Shown here piece by piece: positions 45,670 through 55,560 of a DNA stretch of 64,000 nt. Each line of letters begins with the position of its first letter. Position 1 is the first letter of the stretch. A program made the translations under genes and the position numbers. Source of the DNA: Aedes albopictus (Eukaryota; Arthropoda; Insecta; Diptera; Culicidae); NCBI RefSeq assembly GCF_035046485.1, contig NC_085137.1, positions 482,664,252 to 482,728,251 of the forward strand, read 5' to 3'. The notes beneath the pieces were generated by a model that saw only the letters and a program-made list of their open reading frames with translations, made no database searches and was not told where the DNA came from.

Positions 45670-46263
45670 ATGAAATTGTCGCTCGTCGTATTGCTGCCAC
45701 TCCTTTTGGCCAGTGTCGTCCTGTCCGACGACGAAGCCAACATCGACTCTACTCCGGACAGTTCTTCGCAGGACCTAGATGCTCTCGAGTCAGAATTTGG
45801 CCGTATCGCGGTTTCCAGCGCTGAACCTGCAGCGGCACCTGCAATCCAGCCGCATCCGCAGCCGTCGCCGCCGTCGTCGTCGATGCACAACACTCACTGG
45901 GACACGATTCCGGTGGGATCGCCGGAAGCCTGGTACCCGATGATGTTGGACGTGAGCATCGGATATTACACGCACTGGTTGAGAAGCTACATCCGAGTGA
46001 ATCAGATCGTCAAGGAGCGACTGCTTTATCACCGGCAGCTGCTGTCACAGATTCCACCATTTTTCGATGGCATCAATCTGTACTACGATGGCGATCATTT
46101 GCATTCGATTCTCACGCGCAACGCCGAGCTCGAGTCGTGGGCACCATCTTCATCGTCGGTTGGAAGAAATTTGAACTATACCGTTCCGGGACCTAAAGTG
46201 GCAATGGAAGTGATCGATACCGTTAAGGCGATAATGGGTGAATTGCAAAATGTGAAGAATTGA
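45670..46263 (+). CDS. Secreted protein (197 aa), paralogue of the 27583 gene
   Basis: The signal peptide is residues 1-19 (MKLSLVVLLPLLLASVVLS). An acidic and Ser-rich part follows (DDEANIDSTPDSSSQDLDAL), then an Ala/Pro/Ser-rich linker (about residues 55-76). The C-terminal 115 residues are helical with Trp and Tyr (GYYTHWLRSYIRVNQIVKER). The block LLSQIPPFFDGINLYYDG (about residues 124-141) matches the 27583 product. An N-glycosylation motif (NYT) lies near residue 168. The two share the signal sequence start (MKLS), motif and C-terminal charged helix, so duplication is likely. The linker is the main difference. Function unknown. Confidence 0.78.
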   Translation: MKLSLVVLLPLLLASVVLSDDEANIDSTPDSSSQDLDALESEFGRIAVSSAEPAAAPAIQPHPQPSPPSSSMHNTHWDTIPVGSPEAWYPMMLDVSIGYYTHWLRSYIRVNQIVKERLLYHRQLLSQIPPFFDGINLYYDGDHLHSILTRNAELESWAPSSSSVGRNLNYTVPGPKVAMEVIDTVKAIMGELQNVKN

Positions 46264-46277
46264 TAAGAAGTTCTTAT

Positions 46278-46283
46278 AATAAA
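46278..46283 (+). terminator. Poly(A) signal of the 45670 gene
   Basis: AATAAA 15 bases after the stop codon. Confidence 0.65.
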
Positions 46284-46480
46284 AAAGTTAATGAAATGTT
46301 TGAATGTTGTGTTTCTTTTAGAGCTGGATAGTTTGGCCTGTAAATGATGTTTTGTTAAATGAGTGTTCTATATTGAATCGAGTCAAAGCCAATGTAGTGA
46401 ATGATGAGCTTTTAATATGTGGAATAAAAACAATCAAAAGCATCAATAGTTAATGGCTACACATTTTCATTTACTCTCAG

Positions 46481-47455
46481 ATAGGGGTAGGCGGGGCATT
46501 ATGGACACCCGGGGCAGAATGGACACCCTCAATATTTTGAAATATGCGAACTTTTTTGAACTTTTAATGAATGGAGAATATAGTCCATTTGTCTAAAACG
46601 TAGTTTCTGGAAATAAACATTCGAAATTAAAATTATACTTGATTTTACACGAAAAAGTTGCGTCTTCCGTTTTTTGTGCATGAAAATTATAATTTTCACA
46701 CCATCTAAAATAAGATTTAGTGATGTATTTATTGCAGGTCGATTAAAACCTGATACTTCTAGAACACATGCAAGTAGTTTTGCTATATCTACATGCTTAA
46801 CATGTTTATATTTTCTTCTTTATTATATCAAAACTCACGTTTGGAAACATCTTCTGCTGCCGGGGCAAAATGGACACTCACCTTTTTGAAAGAAGCGGCA
46901 AGGGAAAAATATAACCTCAATCACAAACCAACCAAATTCTTCGATTTCAGTATATTTTCGGTTAAATGTTCACTATAGTAGACATAGGGTGAAACAAATT
47001 GGTCAAAAAACGACAGAAGTGGAAAATAGTTGTTCTAGGTACAGCTGTACATGCTGACAAAAACGAAGCTTTATCCAAAACAGCCTGAATTCAAATTAAC
47101 TGAACAAAAATGAACTACTTCGGCGTATTATTCATCCATAATAGTTGTTTTGTAATGAAATGACTTTATAGGTGTAGATAATGTACGAAATTCGTAAAAG
47201 TCTCATGGTGTCCATATTGCCCCATGGGGGTGTCCATTCTGCCCCGTATGCTTGAAGACGGTCATGAAAAACTAACATTTTTCAAAACATTTTTTGAAGT
47301 GGATAAATCATTTTTCTTCGTGAGCATTCTTATGCAATAGATGCTAAATAGACTTTAAAAGAATACATGTATCAAAAAACTAAACTTATTTTACATCTTG
47401 TCAGGTAAAGTTGGCAAAAACCTTAGGGTGTCCATATTGCCCCGCCTACCCCTAT
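46481..47455. mobile_element. TIR element with reiterated GGGGCA-N2-ATGGACACC motif
   Basis: Ends are ATAGGGGTAGGCGGGGCA and its complement. The motif GGGGCA-N2-ATGGACACC occurs six times: plus orientation at 46493, 46511 and 46862 (the last one base off), and minus orientation at 47207, 47229 and 47427. The spacing is roughly mirror-symmetric. TA abuts both ends, which may be the target duplication. No transposase frame. Confidence 0.8.
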
Positions 47456-47750
47456 TCCTGTTTCTATTGATATTTCTTAACAGTGCGATGCATTTTATAT
47501 AATCACACTCTCCCCCCACCCCCTTCAAAAATTCAAAAATATTGAAGGGGCGAAACAAAACATGGCGCCTTTTGAATTCATGTTTATTAGAAAAACTGCT
47601 TTTTAGCAATAATTTTTCAATAGTTGAAATATATTTTTTTAACAGTGGGTATACTTTTTATTTTCTCAATATATATTTTTTTTTTACATTTTTATTCATT
47701 TTTTATCCCCATTTTTGTGCCCGATGAGAGCTCACGGACATAATAAAAAA
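47456..47750. other. AT-rich spacer
   Basis: Poly-T and poly-C runs; nothing recognised. Confidence 0.4.
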
Positions 47751-47751
47751 T

Positions 47752-47900
47752 GCCGGGGCCCGTGGCCACACGTTCACTTCATAAGTTGATGGTCATGGGT
47801 TCGATCCCAGTCCAGCACTTTCCGTTTTTCGTCTGTTGCTCTTCCGCGTTAACAACATCTGAGCACATCACGCATAATGGTTTTGGAGATAACATTTTTC
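47752..47900 (+). mobile_element. tRNA-derived SINE head, family as at 49425
   Basis: TGCCGGGGCCCGTGGCCACACG followed by ATGGGTTCGATCCCAG (B box) is about 85 per cent identical by eye to the tRNA-like head at 49863. The downstream CTTTCCGTTTTTCGTCTGTT also corresponds. The 3' limit is uncertain. Confidence 0.65.
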
Positions 47901-48146
47901 GCGATTATCTTATCTGACCACGCGAAATTTTCAACGTGTTCGTTTTTTTTCCTCTCTTGTCTTCAATCTTCAATTAAATAAAAAGTTATTGCAAAAAATC
48001 GATAAAATTTTCACCATCAAAAGAGGGCTAGTTTATGATCGGAACGCTGTGAAAGATTTATCAAGATCATTTAGAGCGTCACAATAAATTATACTTTGCG
48101 TCTGGATTCTAACTGGACTATGCTTTATTGCCAAATTTTGGAGAGC
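47901..48146. other. Spacer, nothing recognised
   Basis: May include the rest of the SINE body. Confidence 0.3.
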
Positions 48147-48148
48147 TA

Positions 48149-49116
48149 AAGGCCGTTCACATCTAAATCCGGACACAGAAAAAATATTCTAGAAAAACAA
48201 CAGCATGTTTTTGATCCACATTTTATAATTCACATTATAGACAAATGTAATACTCAACATCACAGCATATAGACTTATTTGGATTTGATTCCATTAGCTG
48301 CTGCGGGCACTTTCTTGTTCACACCTTTCATGAAGCTTTGCACGGTGAACTTGTCAATGTGCTTCTAAGCAATATGTCACTGAGAACGAAATTATTGGAT
48401 CGTTGACACCTTTACACTGCTTTTTGGGGTCTTCCTTCACCATAGACCAGTAATAGATCGGTATGATTCAATTGGTCGCGGCTGTGGACGGTTTGGTGGA
48501 TAGCAATCATTGGTTACATAAGCAGCGTTGTTTTGAGGGTACCAAGTGATTGTATCTTTAACGTAATGGCAACTGGTCAAATCTGGTCAGAACAAGGTCA
48601 CATGTATTTTTTTGTTCAGAAAACGTAAGAGACGATTTTGGCGGCATTCTTCCGAAAAAATCTCAACGTATATGTTATTACAAAAATCTGAAATTTTAGC
48701 TCTCACGAACATATTGCTTGCCATACTTGATATCTTTCAGGGAACTTGGATTAAAATTTCATTTCAGACGTTCAGGATCTTCTTTCTGGTTAGTTTGTTG
48801 TGTTAAAATCCTGTCCTGTGAGATATTCGAACTTTCTGAGGCAGTATGTTTCATCGTCCATTACAACTCAACGGAATTTGGAGAGATCTTGTCAATAAAG
48901 AATATGAATTTTCAAAGCTTTTGTACAAAACAGAGTTTCTGCGTGCTCACTCAGATGGTGCCATCCTGAATACGAAAGGTGATTTTGAAAATAATGTATT
49001 TTATTTTCGTTCGTCTATGTATCAGTCTTGAGCAAAGAAAGTTTCATCCCAGTACGTGGTAATTTGACTAAGAAACAGGATAAATACTTTGTCCGAATTT
49101 TGGTGTGAACGGCCTT
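48149..49116 (-). mobile_element. DD37E mariner-superfamily transposon remnant
   Basis: The 968-bp unit is bounded by AAGGCCGTTCACA and its complement, with TA at 48147-48148 and 49117-49118. Minus-strand translation gives pieces of an IS630/Tc1/mariner transposase: MDDETY (48844-48861), RYQVWQAICS, WPDLTSCHYVKDT (Asp codon at 48581-48583) and RPIESY (Glu codon at 48467-48469). The interval between the second Asp and the Glu is exactly 111 bases or 37 codons, the DD37E signature of the ITmD37E elements known from mosquitoes. Stops and frame changes make it inactive. Confidence 0.85.
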
Positions 49117-49118
49117 TA

Positions 49119-49409
49119 CGCCCTCCCCAACCACGTCGCAACTTGGCTGCTATGACCGCACACATGGGTTTTGTTCAATGTTACATTTAATCACTTCCAG
49201 CGTGACACCCGAAACTGAATCAGGCACAATACTGATTGTCCTAAATATGATCTGAGACTAGTTTCTGGCCAATTGTTCGTCAGGTTTCCCAAAAAGCCAT
49301 GAATTGATGTGTCGAATGCTTTGGTTGACATGACTTTCGTTCATTTTTAAAATTGAGCAATTCCGGCGACACACCCGGAACCGGCTCCGGGACACTACTG
49401 CAAAGCGAA
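49119..49409. other. Spacer with CACCCGGAAC-like words
   Basis: Two patches (49200-49225 and 49360-49392) contain GACACCCGAAAC and GACACACCCGGAACCGG, possibly minisatellite remnants. No gene. Confidence 0.35.
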
Positions 49410-49424
49410 CTTGTGCAGTACGTT

Positions 49425-49863
49425 TTTTTTATTCTTACTCACTTAACCTAATTTACAGCTCTTTTGTCCACCAGGGCACTACGTGAGCGATTCCAATTGG
49501 ACGCTGCACTTACATTTTGTACAGCGCCTACATGTATTCTATTCTAATTCAACTATATCGAACTGGTGTCTTGTTCTGCTTCAACTTTTCTACCCTGTCC
49601 ATGGTAGAATGATGAGCACGATTATGCTGATGTGTGGCTGCTATTCCTTTTCCAGTCCGATTGGGGGTCCATTATGAGTTGCGGTTTTGCCGATATCCAA
49701 ATTCCGGGTCCGTTAGAGCTATATGCTCCGAAGAGGGTCAGGTGCCAGCTGCTCTCGGGGGGAAGAGCAACTGACGAAAAATTGCAAGTGCCGGGGCTGA
49801 GTTCGAACCCATGACCATCCGCTTATGAAGCGAACGTGTGGACCACTGCGCCACGGGCCCCGG
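49425..49863 (-). mobile_element. Complete tRNA-derived SINE with 15-bp duplication
   Basis: Flanked by perfect 15-bp copies CTTGTGCAGTACGTT (49410-49424 and 49864-49878). On the minus strand it starts with a tRNA-like head. GCCGGGG pairs with CCCCGGC over 7 bases, there is an A box GTGGCGCAGTGG, an anticodon-like hairpin with loop TTCATAA (CAT), and B box GGGTTCGAACTC. A 360-base body of unknown origin follows, then an A-rich tail. A second member starts at 47752. Confidence 0.85.
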
Positions 49864-49878
49864 CTTGTGCAGTACGTT

Positions 49879-50977
49879 AGCCGTTGCGAAGTCGTGTGCG
49901 GAGTTCGATTGTGATAATATTGAATTTGGGCCGAGTCTAAAGTGTGCAAATGTCGTAATGAGCATGTTTACGAATAATATTGATCATGGAAGATAAGTGT
50001 ATAATTAGGGTCTGGGACCAATTGGGCAGGAGAAGCTATTTTGGGCACTCACTGCTATAACTCAGTCAATTTCAAACCAATTGACATGATTTTTTGTACA
50101 TGGCCAGATACAGAAGAAATATTTCTCTGTGGTTGTGAAATACGATGTTTCGAATGCAGAACATCTACGTACTCATTTGATTGCATCTTCTCTACGATGA
50201 AGAAAACTTGTTTGTTTACATTTTATTCACGGGAAAAAGTAACTTTTTGTTGAATTGAACAAGTTTTGCTGCATTCTGCATTTCCGTAATAATTAGCGAA
50301 AAAGCCGTAACCAACAAAATGTACACAATTTGAGTAATTGCAGGAGTGAAAAGAAGCTAGATTTGTCTTCTAAATGCTCACAAAATTTCCTTGATATCAC
50401 TTTTCTAACTATTGAAAATCACTGATTGAGTGAAAGGCGTAATTCCATTCTATTCCAAACGCACAAAAACAAGAATTACGCCTTCTACTCCTTTGTTTTG
50501 TTTGGTGTTTTGTTTACGAAAGTGAAAGGCGAAACTGAACTCAGCACGTAAACACGGCGATAGTAGAAGGCGAAACTGAAATCAAAACGTAAACACGGCG
50601 AAAGCAAATGGCGAAATTCTGTCAAAATCATAAACAAGGCGAATAGTAAAAGGCGATTCTGAAAATGATATCGATTCGAGGCGCATAGTATTGGGCGAAA
50701 TTAGCATTCTCAGGTATCAATTCAGGCGTAATTAAATAAATGCAATTTTTAGTGCAAAAAATATCAAATTCGTGCAGTGTTCTTAGAAAAACAAGAAACT
50801 ATGTCAGAACTGTATCAATTAACCTTATTTGAGTTGAATTATTCTGTATTACTTCTAAATATGAATTGAAATTTGATCAGCAAAATTCGGTTGTTGTTTT
50901 CGCATTGTTATTGTTTTGTTAGTTAAGCCCTATTCGCGAATTACTCCCGATTTGTTCGAATGAGTGTAAACATTTTC
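49879..50977. other. Intergenic with AAGGCGAAA-type repeats
   Basis: No gene. Between about 50420 and 50740 the words AAGGCG(A/T)AA, GGCGAAAT and ACGTAAACACGGCGA recur six to eight times at 40-60 base spacing. This suggests a decayed minisatellite. Confidence 0.45.
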
Positions 50978-51147
50978 GTACTTTTTAATTCCGCCCTTTT
51001 TTGCTTATCCTTTGACAGATACGCGTATTTCGACTACCACTTGTAATCTTCCTCGTTGTCAGTTATGAGTGGATAACAAGTGGTGTGGTAGTCGAAATAC
51101 GCGTATCTGTCAAAGGATAAGCAAAATAGGGCGGAATTAAAAGGTAC
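50978..51147. mobile_element. Hairpin MITE with 65-bp arms
   Basis: The arms run from 50978 and from 51147 inward, sharing TTTTAATTCCGCCCT and TTTGACAGATACGCGTATTT with few mismatches, around a loop of about 38 bases. The same CGTATTTCGACTACCACTTG words are familiar from other Aedes sequences (from memory). Confidence 0.8.
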
Positions 51148-51507
51148 ACGGAGAAACTCAAGTACGTAAATTTGAGTATTTTTAAACTCACTTTTGAGTT
51201 CTTTTTTGTCTCCTCTCTCTCATCCACTCTCTTTGCTGTTGTCAGAGAGCGAAGAGTAAACCCACCCAACTTTGACAGTTCGGTGCAGGAAGCCAAAATT
51301 AAGTAAACAGTATTGAACTCAAATTTGAGTATTTTGAACTAACAGGTGGGTGAAAAAAACTTAGCCGGTAGGTACTTTGTCACATGGGATCAAATGTAAA
51401 AAACCTACTTCAACATCGCTTCTACAAACTCAAATGTGGGTTCCCGCACGCAACCCCGAAGTTGGGTCAAATAAACTCATATTTGGGTACTTTGTTTTCT
51501 CCATGTA
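51145..51507. mobile_element. TACACGGAGAAA MITE
   Basis: The left end TACACGGAGAAA and the right end TTTTCTCCATGTA are inverted repeats 340 bases apart. The interior contains several AAATTTGAGTAT-like words. It abuts the previous hairpin. Confidence 0.6.
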
Positions 51508-52124
51508 CGAAGCTGATTACACTCATTCGAAGAGAGTATTCTGTTTTAGGGTTCGAAAAGTCGGTACAAAGAAAATACTTTCTTTTAAGCTTTTTACAAC
51601 AAAAACAACGACTTTTAGTTTTGTTAAAGTGAACCGTTCAGTACTTCGAGATTTGAAATACGACAAATTAAAAAAAAAAGTTTGCAAATCGGTCAACTAG
51701 TTTTTAGGATATCGTGACGCATCGCAACGGCACTTTTTAAAAACACCATTCCAAGCTAACCACATCTAAAGTTTCTCGCATTGCCTTATGTAGGGTGCGC
51801 GTAACATTGATCTGCTACTTTGGTTCTAGTGCTCCAATCTTTATGAAATTTGGAATATAATGAAGCTGGTATATATTAAGATTATGCAAAAAAAAGTTCA
51901 ATTTTTCAATCTCTGCAATGTATTACGCCCATTACGGAATCCATGAAAAAATCAAAGGCTTAGGACAAATAATAGTGGCAAGGGGTGGCAACGATTTTTT
52001 GAAGGTAGGATAAGTTGGGAATCATGATTCCTGTACCTTTAAATACTGCGATACATAAAAATATGTATTTCCATCAAGTCGATACTGATTTTTGGAAAAA
52101 ATATTGGTTTCTATCTCTCTTCAG
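51508..52124. other. Intergenic, nothing recognised
   Basis: Unique-looking AT-rich sequence. Confidence 0.35.
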
Positions 52125-52327
52125 CGCGTTTGGAAGCTGATAACATATTCTGTTATCATTTAGTATTTTTATGTTATCACGATAGAATTAAATTATCAAT
52201 AACTGAATTTGTTATCATCAGGTTATCATCAATTGGAAAAGATAATAACAAAAATAACAAAATGATAACATCGATAACACAGTTTATTATCAACGTGATA
52301 TCACTTTGTTATCCGCTTTTGAACGGG
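52125..52327. mobile_element. GATAACA-rich MITE
   Basis: The ends CGCGTTTGGAAGCTGATAAC and, inverted, CCCGTTCAAAAGCGGATAAC match over about 20 bases. The 200-bp interior consists of many GTTATC/GATAAC words in both orientations. Confidence 0.65.
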
Positions 52328-52504
52328 TAGGGAGCACTATTCACGCTCGTCGATTAGATGACCCATTCCTATGGGAGGTTTTGGAGACGGTCCAGGATAT
52401 TTTTATAACGTGAATTGTCTTGACTTAGACTATCTGTAGAGTCCCTTGGAATCTATCACATGATATATGAATGCAAAATAGTTATTTGCGGAAAAAGCTT
52501 TCAA

Positions 52505-53055
52505 TAAGTATTTTTTTTTTATTAGAATGAGAAAATCTGCTGATCAGATACCCATGAGGTCGTTCCTCAGGTTATGTAGGGATCGACCCATATAAAACTC
52601 ATTCTACTCTACTTGGGAAGAGAGGACAACCTGTGCGGTACGCCCGTTAGGGATGAATTCAAGAGTTGTCCTCTCTCCCCTGGAATCTTGGGTCTTGGCT
52701 AGAACTGTAGACTGACCGTTGAACTCAAGCTCCCGGATAGGGAAGGGGGAGGGGCAACTCAACTTGCTATTGGTCGGCCCGCCATTTACTCTGTAGCTCA
52801 AGTACGATTCGAGAGACCGTGGAAGTAACGATCTTGTCCACCCCGGTACACATCCTTTCAACAATGTTGTCCGGAGTGACATCTCGATCTCCTACATACT
52901 CGATACCTAGATACTCCTACATACCTTTGCTCCACGAAGCGTGGGTATTCAAAGAGCACATGCTCCGGTCTCGTCGCAATCTTTGAATTCTGGAAACGCG
53001 GAGGAACCTGCATGTCTGAATCATAGCAGATACCACCTAAAGCACCCAACTACGA
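52505..53055 (-). pseudogene. R1-type LINE 3' end
   Basis: Minus-strand reading shows PEHVLFEYPRFVEQR, a short tandem disruption (GTATGTAGGAGTATCTAGGT-like), then VTPDNIVERMCTGVDK and VSRIVLELQSKWRADQ before the stop. This is the cysteine/histidine-containing C-terminus typical of R1-group LINEs. A 3' UTR and an A run (52505-52520 as T on the plus strand) follow. The element is strongly 5'-truncated. Confidence 0.75.
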
Positions 53056-53482
53056 ACAGTTCACAGTTACTGTGAAAGTGCTTATAGAACATAAAGCATA
53101 GTAGTACGTTGATGTCAGAGCATGTACTTAGTTCATATTGATTCTAGTAATCACTTGTTAAGCTTATAGATCCGATGACCTACAAACAAGGTCAATGATA
53201 CACTCCTTTCGGCGTCCTTGTAAAGACGAACTTTAGAGTATAATGTCTTTGAATTATCAGAAAGGTATATAAAACTGAGGAAACATCGCAATGTTGCTCT
53301 CTTTCGCCAAAAATAAACTACTGAACTAACCTGAACTGTAAGGTAATTTGACTGTACTTAGTTAAATAGCTCTCAAAGTTCTTTTATTGTTATGGGTAAC
53401 AATCATGGGGGTTAAACATTATATTTTGTAACGTAACGTCACAGTTCAAAACTGAAATTAATATTTAACATCCACACAATGC
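53056..53482. other. Possible promoter-bearing repeat (solo LTR not proven)
   Basis: TATATAAAAC at 53266-53275 is followed 50 bases later by AATAAA (53312), a spacing seen in retroviral-type LTRs. No TG..CA ends with a target duplication were found, so only the motifs are reported. Confidence 0.25.
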
Positions 53483-53484
53483 TA

Positions 53485-53870
53485 CTGTGGTACAAATTCG
53501 TTTAAACGCACATAACTCTTAAAATATTCTCTTTATGTTGCTGCATATAAAAATTTACGATAATAGCGCTCTAAGTACCGCTAGTAATAGTATTAATAGA
53601 AATGCAAATTGGTATAAAAAATTGTGAAATAGTTTGCCTATAACAATTATGTGGAAAACGAAAAAAGTGCGTTTAAACGAATTTTCCTCCGAAAATAAAA
53701 TAGTTTTTCCCTGATAAAATTAAAACGAATTGTAAAGATTTTTTTGTTACTAGTGCAAATATTATATTACGTGACTGTCTATCAAAATGTATATCAATTT
53801 AATACAGATGACCTTCAAGTAAAATTTACCGTTCAAAAATCAGGTGCGTTAAAACGAATTTGTATCACTG
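53485..53870. mobile_element. Tc1/mariner-like MITE (CAGTGATACAAATTCG)
   Basis: Ends CTGTGGTACAAATTCGTTTA and, inverted, CAGTGATACAAATTCGTTTT match for about 30 bases. TA flanks at 53483-53484 and 53871-53872. The 386-bp body is AT-rich and non-coding. Confidence 0.75.
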
Positions 53871-53872
53871 TA

Positions 53873-54133
53873 TAAAAAATAAATAAAGAATATCTAATCG
53901 ACTTTGAAAAGCTACAGCGAAATGTTTTTTATTCTTGTGAATACGTAATTTTCGTAGACGTAGCTGTTGGTTTTTCATGGAAGTTTTCTGCTTATTTTGG
54001 ACACATGATTTTTCTTCGAGATTAGAACCTCACTTTGATTGGTGATTGTCGCAGCTGATCTTTCGGATATTTTTTTGTCTATTAATCATATGTTGTTATT
54101 TCAAGTTTACTTATTTTATAAAATTTTATATAT
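53873..54133. other. Spacer, nothing recognised
   Basis: AT-rich, non-coding. Confidence 0.35.
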
Positions 54134-54289
54134 ATACTAGCTGTCCCGGCAATTGTCGTACTGCCTGTCTACTACGTTTTTGAAATACAGCTCCATAGGG
54201 ACGTCCCCTGCAAAGTCATCTGTATGGGAACCTTGATGGGAAACCCCCGTTCTAGAGACCGGAGAGGTCTCACACCAAGCTAAGAACCT
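54134..54289. repeat. Insect-wide interspersed repeat, left part
   Basis: Starts ACTAGCTGTCCCGGCAATTG and continues across the retrocopy to 55440-55556, where CCGATCGGTTCAGTAATTTC and a GACA microsatellite (55514-55526) occur. These words are common to an interspersed repeat of many insects (from memory). Confidence 0.6.
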
Positions 54290-55426
54290 ACAGTTGCTAT
54301 CCATCACCCAACGGAACAGCACGCGTTTGATTCTTATCTGAGTTATATTGTTCTGCAACCATGCCGGTTACGAGGAGTAATTGCGTTGTTTTGGACACAT
54401 CTGTTCTTCCGCGGCGGCCTAGTATGGCCGATGTGAAACAGTTCTTGGATCGTGAGTTGGAGCTTGACATGATGCAAGTGAAGAGCATCCAAGTGCATAA
54501 CGTGCGGCATGTTATATACATGACCATGCACAGTGAAGAGGTAGCAGCCAGGATAGCATCAAATCACCACCTGAAACATTTTATGAACTGCGAGGGGAAA
54601 CAACTCGCCGTTCCGTTGCCGATATACGTCGATAGCTGTGCTGTTGATGTCCGTCTGCACGACCTTCCGGAGGAGATCGAAGCCCATACGATTATTAGCC
54701 ATATGGGACAATATGGCGAAGTGATCTCTATACGGAACGATGTCTGGAGAAGTTTTTTCCCAGGCTTCAGCAATGGCGTACGTGTAGTGCGTATGAAATT
54801 GACACATCCCATTCCGTCGTACATCACTGTAGCTGAGGAAACAACATTTGTTTCCTATTTTTCCCAAACCCGGACCTGTAGAAACTGTGGAGGTAAAGAT
54901 CATCCGAAACAACGATGCTCCGAAGCGGCAGCATCTATCGCAAACAAACAACCACTCCAGCCAGTTAAATCGAACGTAACACAACATCCACCGCCGCTAT
55001 CCGCTAAACAATGGCCTTCGCTCTCCAAGCCGGAGACGGTTGGTAAAAACAAAACGAAACAGCAAGCAAACAATAAACTGGACTCAAAACGACAGCGATC
55101 AATTGAATCGGACACATCCAGCACCAATGCACCTAAACGTATCGCACCGATCGCACCACCTATTCCCGTATCGAGCGAAAGTGATAGCAGCGTTGTCGAC
55201 TCTGATGTTCCCTCCGCTGCCGCGCTTGGATATCGTCGCGGCTCTTATTCGCATATCGACGACCCCGACCTTCGACAGCAGTACATCGAAGAGGAGAGCC
55301 GCAGAATAGAAGAATTAATCAAACAGGGTTGTACACCTTAATTACATTGTAATTATAAATATAGAGAAACGGCTCCGTTATGCCCAGTGCGAATGAGCCT
55401 AATAAATAAATGAAAAGTAAAAAAAA
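54290..55426 (+). mobile_element. ORF1-only LINE retrocopy (half-LINE)
   Basis: An insertion of 1137 bp flanked by perfect 13-bp copies AAGCTAAGAACCT (54277-54289 and 55427-55439). It contains about 70 bases of 5' UTR, one complete open frame, a 3' UTR with AATAAA at 55401, and a terminal A run. No endonuclease or RT is present. Target duplication and A tail show it was reverse-transcribed in trans, apparently from a short polyadenylated RNA carrying only ORF1. Confidence 0.88.
54361..55341 (+). CDS. LINE ORF1 protein with zinc knuckle (326 aa)
   Basis: An unbroken gag-like ORF1 of a non-LTR retrotransposon. Residues 95-150 resemble an RNA-binding fold (VRLHDLPEEIEAHT.., YGEVISIRNDVW). Residues 173-186 form a CCHC zinc knuckle C-x2-C-x4-H-x4-C (CRNCGGKDHPKQRC). 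The C-terminal 140 residues are low-complexity, Ser/Pro/Lys-rich with basic patches (KQRSIESD region), and end in a charged helix (DPDLRQQYIEEESRRIEELI). ORF1 proteins bind LINE RNA as a chaperone. The partner ORF2 is missing here. The absence of any stop suggests a recent insertion. Clade uncertain (I, LOA or R1-like). Confidence 0.8.
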   Translation: MPVTRSNCVVLDTSVLPRRPSMADVKQFLDRELELDMMQVKSIQVHNVRHVIYMTMHSEEVAARIASNHHLKHFMNCEGKQLAVPLPIYVDSCAVDVRLHDLPEEIEAHTIISHMGQYGEVISIRNDVWRSFFPGFSNGVRVVRMKLTHPIPSYITVAEETTFVSYFSQTRTCRNCGGKDHPKQRCSEAAASIANKQPLQPVKSNVTQHPPPLSAKQWPSLSKPETVGKNKTKQQANNKLDSKRQRSIESDTSSTNAPKRIAPIAPPIPVSSESDSSVVDSDVPSAAALGYRRGSYSHIDDPDLRQQYIEEESRRIEELIKQGCTP

Positions 55427-55439
55427 AAGCTAAGAACCT

Positions 55440-55560
55440 TCCCCGGCCCAAAAAGTACCCACATACCAAATTTCGCGCCGATCGGTTCAGTAATTTCCGA
55501 ATCCATAAGGGTCAGACAGACAGACAGAAATTCATTTCTATATATAGATAGATTGGCTTT
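55440..55560. repeat. Insect-wide interspersed repeat, right part
   Basis: Continuation of the repeat begun at 54134, ending in TATATATAGATAGAT-like sequence. Confidence 0.6.

Noticed and set aside
53060..53340. Solo LTR
   Set aside because: TATA and AATAAA are suitably spaced, but no TG..CA ends or target duplication were found.
54361..55341. Zinc-knuckle protein as a host gene
   Set aside because: Flanking 13-bp duplication and A tail show it is a retrotransposed LINE ORF1.
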